Shown: positions 32,541-43,026 of the stretch, one piece after another
Position numbering within the stretch: the first letter of the stretch is position 1
Layout of the letters: each line of letters begins with the position of its first letter
Notes under the pieces: model-generated
What the model saw: only the letters and a program-made list of their open reading frames with translations
Databases searched by the model: none
What the model was told of the DNA's origin: nothing
Source: Blepharisma stoltei
Taxonomy: Eukaryota; Ciliophora; Heterotrichea; Heterotrichida; Blepharismidae
DNA: 64,000 bases
Assembly: GCA_914767885.1 (NCBI GenBank)
Contig: CAJZBQ010000053.1
Location: forward strand, 868,001 to 932,000
Direction of reading: 5' to 3'
Program-made: the position numbers and the translations under genes

Positions 32541-33616
32541 TTAATGTTAGTACAAGAATTATCATTTTATTAAAATCATGGAAAATATTTTGAGTGAGCT
32601 GCATTCCGTGTCCGAAATCGCAAAATTATTTTACTTTAAAAGAAATTAAGATTGATGGTATGAAGAAATTAAAACTGCGTCTTGCAGGATTATAGAAATA
32701 TTTAAATGTGTTGAATGTAGTCTTAGTACTTTTAAATAATATTTTAAGTATTAATATAATTTAAGTATATTAAATATGATAGTGGTAAGATAAATTAAGA
32801 TAAATTATCTTAATGATTGATTTTACAGTTATGAAGTTATATGCTGCCGAATAACCAGTTTTGCTATCTACCTACTTCGCCTTTTACGAGCGAGATTTTT
32901 TTCTAATAAGGAAGAAAATTTATTTTTTATTAATAAATTCAATATTAGAATAAAAAGATAATATGATCATTTGCTTAAATTTCTGATAGGCTCCTATGAG
33001 CCAAAGATGGATTTCACGCGTGAAAATCCAGAAATTCCATGTGGAAACCCGTTTTTGGCTCTGGGAGCTGATCAGAAATAACGCCAAAAGACTATATTTT
33101 ATAATTCATTTTTAAAATGTCTATATTTTGGATAGCTTTAATATAATTTGCTTTAGATCTAATGAAAATTTCTTTTGATCTAGTGAAAGAAGTTAATTCC
33201 CAAAATCTGGGGTATTGCTCATAACAAAAGTGAGAGATATAAAATCAAAGTAAATTAATATAACTATTTCAAAACCAATTTTAACATGTAAGTTTACATA
33301 GTGCACTAAAGCTTAATTTAAAAACAAAAAACTGAAAATTTTCTATTGGCTTTAACTAGCACCCTAAGCTTAATAAAAAATTTATAATATCATTAACGAC
33401 TATAATAGTTATTAAATCATAATTTATTCTAGGGATATAAGCTTAAGATTCTAAAGCAAAAGAAGTATAAAAGTCTTTAATGGTTTTGGCTTTTTATTTG
33501 CAATTAAGCCATCAAAGCATTTCCCTTGATATCCTTTTATTATATGCTTAACTGAAGAGAATTAATTTCATTTTCCTTTTCTCCTTCAACATGCATTTTA
33601 TAAAGAAATAAAGTGC
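32541..33616. other. 1-kb intergenic region with one hairpin
   Basis: AT-rich. An imperfect inverted repeat spans 32978-33081 (TTTCTGATAGGCTCC against GGGAGCTGATCAGAAA). Nothing else recognised. Confidence 0.5.
32978..33081. repeat. Hairpin element of about 100 bp
   Basis: Arms of about 28 bp containing GCTCCTATGAGCCAAA and TTTGGCTCTGGGAGC, with a central ACGCGT. Higher in GC than the surroundings, consistent with a small foldback element. Confidence 0.5.
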
Positions 33617-35072
33617 ATGAAAAAAGGAAATAGAAGTGAGCGACGTTTAGTTACACGCACAAAAAGATCAAAAACACCAACAACTATTGAAGGAAATGAC
33701 AGCTTTAATGCAACTTATTTGAAATCACCTAGCCCTATTACACACAGACGCAAAAGTACAAGCGAATTTGACTTGCAAAAAATTCTTGCTATTATACCAT
33801 ATAGCTTACTCCCTCGCTCTCTGAGTGATAATTTAAAAATCTGCTTTTTGGGAAATTAATTTACATAAAGCTTTTAATATAATTATGTTTAAGTGAATAT
33901 TTTTGATATTAATTTATAATTATTATAGCGAAATTCTAATTAATTCTATTAAATTTTAAACAGCTTGCATTTGATAGCATAAATTTATACTTTTAAGTAA
34001 TTGAAAATTGGGGTCTTTAATCAGGAAAAAATTTTTAATAAAAATTAAACCCTGAGCAAAAATATATTGATTATGGTGAGGTCATAAATAAAATGGCTTT
34101 CGCTCAAGCGAAGTTAGCTCCGCTAACTTTCTCCCACTCAAGCAATTTTATTTATAGGGTTGGGTTTTCACCTCAAGAACTTCTGCACAGCAATAGCGGT
34201 TTAACTTTGGGGATAACCAAAGGAACTGCTCCTCAGTGCGCTCAAGATCTGGAGTTTTTACCCCTCAGCACATCCCAAGGGAGATGGACCCTCAGGCGGA
34301 ACACGCTCAGGAGCTGAGTCGAAACAAAGCCGTGGCGGCAGCGAAGCCCGTTGAAGCGGAACGCCTTATTTACCCGTGCCTTGGCGACCAAAAGGGACCG
34401 ATCCAGCGATTTCTGGGCCCGACACGTGGGATAAATATGGTGGCAGCTCTGGAGTTTGGCTACCCCGTAGTGGACGTTAAGCGTTATAGATAATATTAAG
34501 ATTATGGTGAGATCGAATTAGGAAAAATTCAGAAGCCTGCTACATATAGAAAAGAACTGGCTAAAATATATGAACTTGAAAATCAAGATAGTCAAACGTC
34601 TTCTAAAACATTTGAACAATATATAAATACAAAGGTTTTAGACGCCCAAAGGCAGTTAAATCAGCTTTTAGAAAATAAAGAAAGTCCAAGTCAAAAGCAA
34701 AACTCTTTTTATCCTATTCAATATTTTAGAAAAACAATAAATAGATTTTCACCTGGAATTGTGAGAATATATCCTAACTCTTTTTATATTTAAGAATAAA
34801 CTATATTTATTTTATAATTTTGTGCTTAAATAAAATTTTATTAATTAGGATGGAGTAAGGAATCATCAATTACACCTACATCAACTAGTACTCGCTTGAT
34901 ACAAAATGATAGGTTTTGTAAAACACCTACACCTCCATCCCAGCCAAAACAGCATTTAAATACATCATCTCCAAGCTTAAAAAGAATACAACCACAAAAA
35001 TACAACTTACTGCCCTCCCTGAGCAAGCAAAACAATTTTTCTTGCTCATATATGCTTAAGTTTTTTATTTAA
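33617..35072 (+). CDS. Unknown basic protein, C-terminus uncertain
   Basis: About 227 aa after removing a 263-bp IES (33802-34064), a retroposon with its duplication (34081-34511) and a 78-bp IES (34770-34847); the sum is 228 codons. The N-terminus is basic (MKKGNRSERRLVTRTKRSKT). The middle reads YIDYGEIELGKIQKPATYRK, and the end is Ser/Thr/Pro/Gln-rich (SSITPTSTSTRLIQ). No family recognised. From about 35019 the sequence resembles a decayed family A hairpin end (CTGCCCTCCCTGAGCAAGC), so the true C-terminus may lie beyond another insert. Confidence 0.55.
33802..34064 (+). other. IES, 263 bp, built on a decayed family A MITE
   Basis: TATA at both borders. Inside, ACTCCCTCGCTCTCTGAGTG and the following body resemble a worn family A element. 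Excision gives AIIPYIDYGEIELG. Confidence 0.65.
34081..34499 (+). mobile_element. GC-rich retroposon, 12-bp target duplication
   Basis: A 419-bp element between GATTATGGTGAG at 34069-34080 and the same bases at 34500-34511, both encoding DYGE of the host gene. It starts GTCATAAATAAAATGGC and ends TAATATTAA. Removing element plus one copy restores the frame. The reading frames inside it are not supported as genes. Confidence 0.78.
34770..34847 (+). other. IES, 78 bp, TA pointer
   Basis: Excision joins GIVRI to GWSKESSIT. Only this TA pair keeps the frame. Confidence 0.55.
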
Positions 35073-35281
35073 AATTTTTTTATTATAGGCAAGGGCAAGG
35101 TAATGCAGCCAGTCTTGAGAAGCTGGCTCTGCTAGTGGTGGATTTCTTTTGGTATGGACACGAGTGCTGCATAGATAATTTTGCTTTCTGAGCCGTATCA
35201 CTAGTTGGGTACAAAAGGGCATTTTAGCTCTGCAGCAGTCAGACTTTAAATACTAATCTAATCGTAATCATTTATTCACTA

Positions 35282-36986
35282 ATGAAAGATTTATTTTTTC
35301 CAAAATTCAGGATTTTTCCAATTGTCTTGGTTACTCACAGGTGGAAAGAGTTAGAAGCAAGCTTTTCTGTAAAAAATCACAATAGACTAAAAAAATCCCC
35401 CAATCCAGACAAAATTACTAACAATACACATTTTTTGGCTGTTGAAAAATACAATGGAGACTATGTCAATGGCAAAAGGCACGGAAACGGAGAAATAATA
35501 TATAGCAACGGAGATAAATATAAGGGAAAATGAATTAATGATAAAAAAGAAGGCTATGGAAAATACCTATATAAAGATATAGGTATAACTTATAAAGGAG
35601 ACTGGCATATGAATAATAGGCATGGGAATGGAAAAATGAAATTTTCTAATGGAGATGTTCTACAAGGGTCATGGTCTAATGGATATTTAAATGACGGCTA
35701 CGTAATAATTTTATATGGAAATGGTGATAAATATCAAGGAGAAATCGTAAATGGGATGAGACATGGAGAAGGCACCATAAAATACCAACAAGGCTATTTT
35801 TATAGAGGGCCTTGAAAAGAAGACCACCGATCTGGTATCGGCTTAATTACCTATAAAACTGAATTTTTCTTTGAAGGCCTCTTTATCAACGACTCTACCG
35901 AAGGCAAAGGAGTTTTAGTAAAAAAAGACATATTTGGCTTCAATAAAAATAAAAACACTGACGCTCCTGACAGTCCTAGCAACATTTTTAGAAGCAGCTC
36001 AAACTATTCGTATAACAGAAAATCTGAATTAGGCCACATTGACGAATTCAAGCTTTTTAAACTCCTTTCTCTTGATATGTGGGATACAATTTTTGTGACT
36101 CTTACATCTGAACAATTAGATAGCCGCATAAATTTCCCACACCCTACAATAGAATCAGGGATTTTCCGGGCTGGAAAACTTTTTGGGTAAAAATTAATTT
36201 AGTGCTGGAATGCTAAAATTCGGAATTTATGGAAAATATGAAGGAAATTTTAAAGATGGGGCAAGGTCAGGATGAGGAAAAATGGTGTATAATGACCCTG
36301 ATAAAGTCTGCAGCTGGTTTCATGACAATGAAGGGACTTATTATGGAGAGTGAAAAGACAATTTTAAGCATGGGTTTGGGGTTTTTGAGTGGCCAGACAG
36401 GACTAAATATGAAGGCAGATTTTCAAGAAATATGAGGAATTTTGTGACTGGAAAAATGTATTTTAATAATGGCGAAATTTATGAAGGAGGCTGAGTAAAT
36501 GATAAAATGGAAGGAAAAGGGACTTATTGGAAAGGCGGAATTATATTTAAAGGGCAGTTTATTAAAGGGCTACCTGCTGATGTAGGCTCACTAGAGTTTG
36601 CTGATGGCAGAAAATATGATGGGAATATTGATAATTGGCTGCCTAATGGAAATGGAGCTATGAGGTGGCCGAATGGAGATTTATATGAAGGAAGCTTTAA
36701 GGACGGAAATCCTGATGGAAACGGAAAAATGGTGTTTAGCAATGGAGATTTGTATGTAGGAGAATGAGATAGAGGACAAAGAACTGGCAATGGAATTATG
36801 AATTATTCAACAACTGGAGAAATCTATGATGGCGAATGGGTATGCAATTATAGAGTTGGGCTAGGAATTCTGAAGTCTCTTAAAGGAGATATTATATTTT
36901 GGGGGAAATGAAAACAAGACCAGCCAGGAAATAAAGGCAAAATGAAGCGTACTAGAAGTGGAAAAATAATGCTAGAATATATTTAA
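35282..36986 (+). CDS. MORN-repeat protein
   Basis: A 562-aa protein with two blocks of MORN repeats of the form YxGxxxNGxxHGxGxxxYxNGD: YNGDYVNGKRHGNGEIIYSN, then KGDWHMNNRHGNGKMKFSNG, and after a non-repeat insert YEGNFKDGARSGWGKMVYND, YGEWKDNFKHGFGVFEWPD and others. MORN repeats bind membranes or tubulin-linked partners and are common in cortical and ciliary proteins of protists. A 16-nt intron at 36187-36202 joins the blocks; 1,705 minus 16 nt is 563 codons. Several Trp are UGA-coded. Its stop lies 5 bp from the convergent kinase gene's stop. Confidence 0.9.
36187..36202 (+). other. 16-nt intron
   Basis: GTAAAAATTAATTTAG; splicing gives AGKLFGAGMLKFG. Confidence 0.85.
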
Positions 36987-36991
36987 ATTAT

Positions 36992-38840
36992 TTACAAATT
37001 CTCTTTGTCATCTCTTGCGATCTTTCTTTTTTCTTTAAAATCGACAATATTTTCAATACTTTCTTTAGATACCCCTAACTCCCCCTCCTCTCCGTGAGTG
37101 AACAAAAAAATTTTGTTCACTCACGGAGGGGGTTAATTTTTTTTTTTTTAAAAAAATTTATATATAAATTTTATAAAAAATATTTTTTTCGAAATTTAAA
37201 AAAATCCTAATTCGCAAAAATTGGAAAGCAATATTAATTTAATTTATAAAATTTATGTTTTAAAAAGCAATTCGTCTAAAATTAAACAGAATTAGCTCTA
37301 GATTTCATTATACTAATCATCATTAATATATCAAAATTTTTTTCCATAAAAAAATTTTTCTATAAAAAAAAATTTTTGTTCACTCACGGAGGGTGGGTTT
37401 TTGGGCAAAAAATAGCGATTTTTCTAATGATTTTGTTCACTCACGGAGGGGGGAGGAGTAAGATTTCTGGGTGCATCCATGGATCTTCTTTAATTTGGGA
37501 ACAATGAGGTCTTTTATTGGTCTTGGGTTGAAGATTTTTCCATGCATTTTTTTGGGTAATTTTCTCTTGAGACTGGAAAAATTAATGTTTTTCAAAGCAA
37601 ATATCTGGCGTGATAAAATCTTGTACAATGTCAAGAAAATTTAATTAATTATTTATATGTATAATAATAAAGTCCTTTTATTGAAATCTTTTTGCATCAT
37701 CCTTTTAATAAGCAGTCTTGCTGGTGGTGTAACGTGACGAGGAATCTCAAAATATCCTTCGATTATTTTTTTGTAGACTTCTCTATCTGTTTGACCTTTA
37801 AATGGATAAGTTCCTGTGAGAAGAACATAGAGTAAAACTCCTAATGCCCAAATATCAGCTGCCCATCCCAGATATTCTCTTTTTGAGACGATTTCTGGAG
37901 CCATATATGAAGGAGTTCCACAGAAAATTTTTATTAGTTTGTCGTTAGGGACTAAGGTTGAAAAGCCAAAGTCAATGATTTTTACATTTAAATGGTCATC
38001 AAGCAAGATATTCTCCAGCTTGATGTCTCTATGTGTGATACACATATTATGGCAATATTCTATCGCAGAAATTACCTGACTGAAAATTCTCCTCGCTTCG
38101 CTTTCAGGGAGAATCCTATTAGGTCTTCTTTTAATATAGCTGTGCAGCGAGTATCCATTCACATATTCCATCGCAATATGTATATGCTTCGTTGTATCAA
38201 TAGCCTCATGAAAATTTACTATATTCTGATGATCTAATTTTTTTGGACTCTCTCAAAAAATTATTAGAATTTAGGATTTTTGTAGATAAATGTCTATTAA
38301 AATTTTTAGAAAATTAATGAAGAACAGAAATCCAGCCTATTTTTTCATAATTTTTATTTCACGAGTAAGATTTCGTTTCTTTTGAGGGTCAAGCAACTTT
38401 GATTTTTCATATGTTTTTATTGCATATTTTTTCCTAGTTGGACGGAATATAGCTTCTTTTACTACGGCTGAAGCTCCTGAACCAAGAGTGCAGCCAAAGG
38501 AATAGGAATCTATTGATCCTCTGTATAATAAAGAATCTTTGGATGTGTCAATTGTAAAACTTCTTGTTATTGTATGGACTATTGGAGTTCTTGCTCTAAG
38601 TGTGCAGTTTATATCGAATTTTGGCTCGATTTTTGTAAAAATGTTTTTATTTTGGGTTAGGATCCCAGTCCCGCTTAAAGGGATATTTGGGGTTTTGTTA
38701 AAGTTTTCGAGTGGAGTAATGATAAAATTATCAGAAAATATGTTTCTTGTAGAAGGGATTGCACTAAAATGCCTCTGTCTTTTTTGAAAATCTAACGGAT
38801 TTTTTTGATTTATCATTTTTAAATAATAAATATATACCAT
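36992..38840 (-). CDS. Ser/Thr protein kinase, CAMK/SNF1-like
   Basis: A 399-aa kinase. Gly-rich loop LGSGASAVVKEA, Lys in KKYAIKTYEKSK, catalytic loop THRDIKLENIL, IDFGFS, then GTPSYMAPEI and WALGVLLYVLLTGTYPF. The C-terminal lobe ends NKRPHCSQIKEDPWMHPEI followed by a short charged tail. The closest fit is the SNF1/MARK/CAMK branch. Inserts: a family A MITE (37079-37461), a 164-bp IES (37511-37674) and a 102-bp IES (38238-38339); 1,849 minus 649 nt is 400 codons. A downstream Met (38816) is an alternative start. Without correction the HPW motif and tail would be missed. Confidence 0.9.
37079..37458 (+). mobile_element. Family A MITE inside the kinase gene, TAA target duplication
   Basis: A 380-bp copy with the hairpin end left and the direct-repeat end right. 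TAA at 37076-37078 and 37459-37461. Removal gives WMHPEILGVSKESIEN. Confidence 0.92.
37511..37674 (-). other. IES, 164 bp, 9-bp pointer CAATAAAAG
   Basis: The repeat lies at 37511-37519 and 37675-37683 (as CTTTTATTG on the plus strand). Excision joins MQKDFNK to RPHCSQIKED. Confidence 0.8.
38238..38339 (-). other. IES, 102 bp, pointer AAAAAAT
   Basis: Excision joins EIKIMKK to LDHQNIVNFHEA between the Lys strand and the hinge of the kinase. The pointer is a homopolymer plus T rather than a simple TA. Confidence 0.7.
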
Positions 38841-39060
38841 TAATAGTATTTAGATAATTAGCCTTATCCCTTCTTCTCTTTTTTTATTTTATAAGAGACA
38901 TACCTTGCATACATCATTAAGCTACTTTTTTAATTAACTTTATGAAATCCCGGATTTAAGATTCCATAATGATTTATCCTATTATTGCATTTCTAATACA
39001 TTTTAGTAACAAAAATAAATTAACCTTTAAAAGCAGCCTTATTTAAATCTCAAAATAATT

Positions 39061-41757
39061 AATGTCAAAACTTTTATCCAGACTAGGCACGAAAAAGCAA
39101 GTATACTCCTATGATATCACAATACACAGCCTTCAGCTTGCTTTAAGTCTGCCAGTCAGAATCAACATAATTTGAAAAAGAAGTAATTCTTAGCAAGGAA
39201 AAAAACGAATTGAAACTCGCTATAAACATCCCCTCTCCCCATCTGCAGGAAGTGTCGAAATTAACGAAACTTTAACAATGATAAATACTCTTTATCAAGA
39301 AAAAAGTGGGAAATTCAATAGAAAAAAAGCTATTTTGACGGTGCAAGCGATAATTGATGAAAGAGGAGCAAAAAAGATAGGAAGTCTGACGTTAAATATT
39401 TCTGAATATCAAGCTCATCAGCTGAATATGCAGTATTTTTCGCTTGAGTCTTGCCCTGATAAGACTGCCAAAATTTGTATTTCTATTAGAGCACAGCCGC
39501 TTGGGGAAGCTGTGGCTACAGATACAGTTAGTGAAGCTTCTGGGGTGTCAGGGATAAGCATGGGGACTGAAGGAGACTATAAAGGGCCTTTATTTTTAGA
39601 TCAAGATGCTTTAATTGATCAAGAAGAAGCACTTGCTCCAAAAATTATACAGGGAAGTCAAAATAAGCCGCCGATACTTAAACCTCCTCCAATGAAGATG
39701 CCTGAAAGCAACTTTACAATGAAAAAATCTAACGAAAATGATGAGGAATCTAAAAGATTATGCCTATTGGAATGATCTAAAGCACTAATATAGACTAGCA
39801 TCAAAAGAATTGATTGCCATCTATTCCAAATTATTTCCAAAAAATTAAAAATAAACCTGATAACCTATTTTTATTAATATTATGATATTTAAACATCTAT
39901 TAGGTATACTTGATATCAGAGCTAAAATCTCTATTTTAGAAAAAGAAAATACCCAGCTTAGAAGTGAAAAAGAAGACTTAAAAGTCCAACTCGGAGTCGC
40001 ATTAGAAAAATCAAATAAAGAAAGAGAAAATAATTTTGAACTAATAAAAAAGCTTGATGGAGAGTTGCAAGAAACTAAGAAAAAATGAGAAAAATCAAGC
40101 AAAAAAATATCAAAAAGAGAAGAAAAAATTTCAAAATTAAAATTGGTTAACGAAAGGCTACTAGAAGATTTAAAAGAAACAGAGAAAACTGTAAACGAAG
40201 GAACATTGGATAAGGAAAGACTCAGAAATGATAATTGGAAATTAAGAGAAAGCTTAAGAGAAACAATTGATAAATCAAATAAGCTTCAAAAGCAGCTAGA
40301 GGTAGCTAATGATGAAAATATTATACTAAAAGCAAACCTTGAGAATATTCAGCAGCAAAATATAAATTTACAGACAAATTTCGAAAACTTCCGAAAAATT
40401 TCTGCAGAAAACGGTGACTCTTCAATTGGAGCAGTGCCAGCTTCATATAAAAGAAATTCTGAAAACTACACAAAAACTTTAAAAATGCAGCTTGAAACAG
40501 CTAACCGTGAAAGAGAAGAAGCTTTATCCCAACAAACAGAGCTTACACTCCAAATCCAAAGATATAAAACCGAAAAAATGAAAATTGAAGAAAAATATAC
40601 AGTCTCTCATTATTTTCTTATTAATAAAAATTATTTTATTTAATAAATTAAATTACTGAGCTCAATAAAGTACAGAATACAAAGACGAACTCGAAAAAAT
40701 TGAAAAAGAAATTGAAAAACTTAGAGAAGAAAATTACGAATTAAAACAAAAAAATGACCAAGAGTCGCTAGACAGAAAAATAAATGAAAGAAAAACACTT
40801 ATCCAAAATGAAGACACTGATCTTAAGCTGAGAAGACTCACACAAAATTTCCAAGAAATTAAAAATAAAAAAGAAGAGCTAGAGCAGACTGTTGCAGACT
40901 ATGAAGTAAAATTAAACCAAAGAAATACTGAATACCAAAGTGGGTATTTAGATTTGCAATATATAAAAGAACAATTAGAAAATAAAGAAAAAGACATTAA
41001 AAGGCTGAAAAATGAACTGAGAGAAAAAGAAAAAGAAATTGGGGAGATTTATTCGTCAAAAGAAATACTAGATAATGAAAACTGTGTGCTAAGAGAACAG
41101 ATAAAAAAACTAACAGAAACAGAATTTTCAGACCCAGCCACTTTTATAATGCAAGAACAAATCCATGAGCTGGAAAATAGAGTGACTACACAAGAATTCG
41201 CATTTAATCAAGAAAAAGCTTATCTTAAAGAACAAATTGATATACTAGAAAAACAATTAGAAATTATGGAAGAAGCCAAACAAAAAGACTCAAAAAATTT
41301 TGAAGACCAAATTGGAAAAATCTTAGTCCAAAATAGGCTGTTAAAACAGCAAATAGAAGACTCAAAAATTAATTCTTTATCAGAAGAAAAAGCAAAAAAT
41401 TTCACAATGGTCAAACTTATAGAAGAAAATTATTCCCAAAATATCCAAATGTACCAGCTTGAAAACAATGACTTAAAAGCTAGACTAAAAAAGCTAGAAG
41501 AAGACTACAAAATAATAGAAAAAAAATATTTAGACTTAAAGTTCAGTATAGCTAACTCTGAAATGGCAAAAGAAAATCTTGAAAAAAAGTATAAAGAAGC
41601 CCAAGAACAGATGAGGGACTATTCAGCACAATTTACCGCAATGGAAGTCGAACTTTATAAAGTCAATGAGCGCTTTGGAGAAACTTTAAATATGAATAAC
41701 GAGCTGGAAGGAAAAATCCACAAATTAAAGCAAAAATTGAAGGCAGTCAAAAATTAA
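39061..41757 (+). CDS. NT-C2 domain and long coiled-coil protein
   Basis: About 850 aa. Residues 1-150 fit an NT-C2 domain of the EEIG1/EHBP1 type: YDITIHSLQLALSLPVRINI, IWKR, then EINETLTMINTLYQ and AKKIGSLTLNISEYQAHQL. The rest is almost entirely coiled coil (heptads rich in E, K, L). It has a 15-nt intron (39183-39197) and IESs of 55 bp (39848-39902) and 73 bp (40598-40670). Two anomalies: an extra A near 39118-39123 breaks the frame ahead of the C2 strands, and an in-frame TAG stands at about 39790 between SKALI and TSIKRID. Such proteins link membranes to cytoskeleton or vesicles. Confidence 0.75.
39183..39197 (+). other. 15-nt intron
   Basis: GTAATTCTTAGCAAG, carrying an in-frame stop. 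Confidence 0.75.
39848..39902 (+). other. IES, 55 bp, TTA pointer
   Basis: Excision joins FQIISKKL to GILDIRAKISILEKEN in frame. Confidence 0.7.
40598..40670 (+). other. IES, 73 bp, pointer TACAG
   Basis: TACAG at 40598-40602 and 40671-40675. Excision gives EEKYTEYKDELEKIEKE, continuing the coiled coil. Confidence 0.8.
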
Positions 41758-41881
41758 TAGTGTAAATTAATTATATATGCCTCATTAGACAAATTATTTT
41801 TATTCCCCACAGATTAATACCTTTTTCCTAAGAAAAATCAATAAAATATTTTTTTTAATTTTTTGAAAAATATATATAATT

Positions 41882-42370
41882 ATGATCGGAAATTTCGAGC
41901 AAGCTTTTGAACAAATGTACCAAACCTTTAATCAATCATTCAAACCAGGGACTTTTTGGAATATTCAAGGCAAACTTCTCAAAAAGTACATAGATGAGCT
42001 GCTGGAAAATCCTAATGATCATAATCGCATAGATCTCAACAGCAAAGCTTTTAATGAATTTGGCATGGGGATGGAGGCCGTTTTAATATCAATAGGCTTT
42101 GCAAAAGAAGCCGAAAATTTGGTATATCAAGGAAGTATTGATGAATTATCTCAAAATAAAGATCGAATTATGAAAATCATTGATGAAAAAAAATATTTCA
42201 GCTTCGCTGAAATTAGTGAAATAATTGGTAAAGGAGAGCAGCCTCCAGGAATTAAACAAATAGATGACAGAGCTGTAGAAGAGCCTCCTTCTGTATCAAC
42301 GCTTGAGAGGCCACAAAAACCTTGGGAAAGAGAAGAAAACTCTTACAGCCATAAAAAAATATTCATTTAG
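41882..42370 (+). CDS. PUB-like domain protein
   Basis: Intronless protein of 162 aa. The central part (RIDLNSKAFNEFGMGMEAVL, ISIGFAKEAENLVY) resembles a PUB domain, the module that binds the C-terminus of p97/VCP in peptide N-glycanase and UBX proteins. The tail is polar (PPSVSTLERPQKPWEREE). The match rests on the N-K-AF...GF pattern only, so the assignment is tentative. Confidence 0.55.
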   Translation: MIGNFEQAFEQMYQTFNQSFKPGTFWNIQGKLLKKYIDELLENPNDHNRIDLNSKAFNEFGMGMEAVLISIGFAKEAENLVYQGSIDELSQNKDRIMKIIDEKKYFSFAEISEIIGKGEQPPGIKQIDDRAVEEPPSVSTLERPQKPWEREENSYSHKKIFI

Positions 42371-42479
42371 AAACGCTTATTGACTTAAAAGTTTCAGATT
42401 TGTTTAAATAGTATTCTAATTACACTCGCATTTAAAATAGGCCAAGCAATAGTATTAAATATTAAATTAAATTGTTTAA

Positions 42480-42830
42480 ACTGGCCATAAGTTGATACCC
42501 ATTACCCCGGCTCAAAGCTAGCAACCTCCATATACCTCAGAATTCGAATGAGGAAAATGGAAGGCCGCCATCCTGAATTTCCGACCTGAACCACTTGTCC
42601 AGGGGATGGACTCTTATGGTCAGAGCTACCATTTATAGAGTACCCCGTTGGTCCTGATAGAGAAGGACCAAGCGGTAGGCAAAACTTGTCTAGCCCATCT
42701 GACACGGACAGGAAAACCTTTAGGAGAAACAAGCACCCTGCTTCAGCAGGCTTTCCATTGAGATGATCTACTTCGCTCACAAGAAGCATCTTTCGCCGTC
42801 TATCGCGCCTGCTCACCGCTCCATCAAGAG
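42480..42830 (-). mobile_element. Retroposon, same family as the one at 45593
   Basis: GC-rich intergenic block. On the minus strand it shares AGATGGGCTAGACA, TTTTGCCTACC, CTGGACA and GATGGCG in the same order as 45700-45890, so both are copies of one retroposon. Near its 5' side it reads AAAAAATGGTGATGC and its tail passes into AATTTAATTTAAT. A clean target duplication was not found. Confidence 0.7.
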
Positions 42831-43026
42831 TCCAATTTCTGTTAGCATCACCATTTTTTCTTGTGTTTACATATGAATTATTATTTTCATAGTAAAAAAT
42901 AAAAAATTATTTAAATTAAAGGGGGCTTAATTTATCTAAAAATTGAAAATTTATCAATATTTTTTTCTATTAAGGGTTGAGTTAAATATTTAAATCCCCA
43001 AACATAATAAACTTAATAATCTAGAA

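Noticed and set aside
32578..32649. Small 23-codon frame after the unknown gene
   Set aside because: Too short, no conserved features.
34093..34493. Overlapping 74- and 85-codon frames
   Set aside because: Both lie within the retroposon at 34081-34499 and interrupt a host gene.
38337..38840. Separate gene encoding only a kinase N-lobe
   Set aside because: The next kinase piece follows after a 102-bp IES in the correct order, and the combined length is an exact codon multiple.
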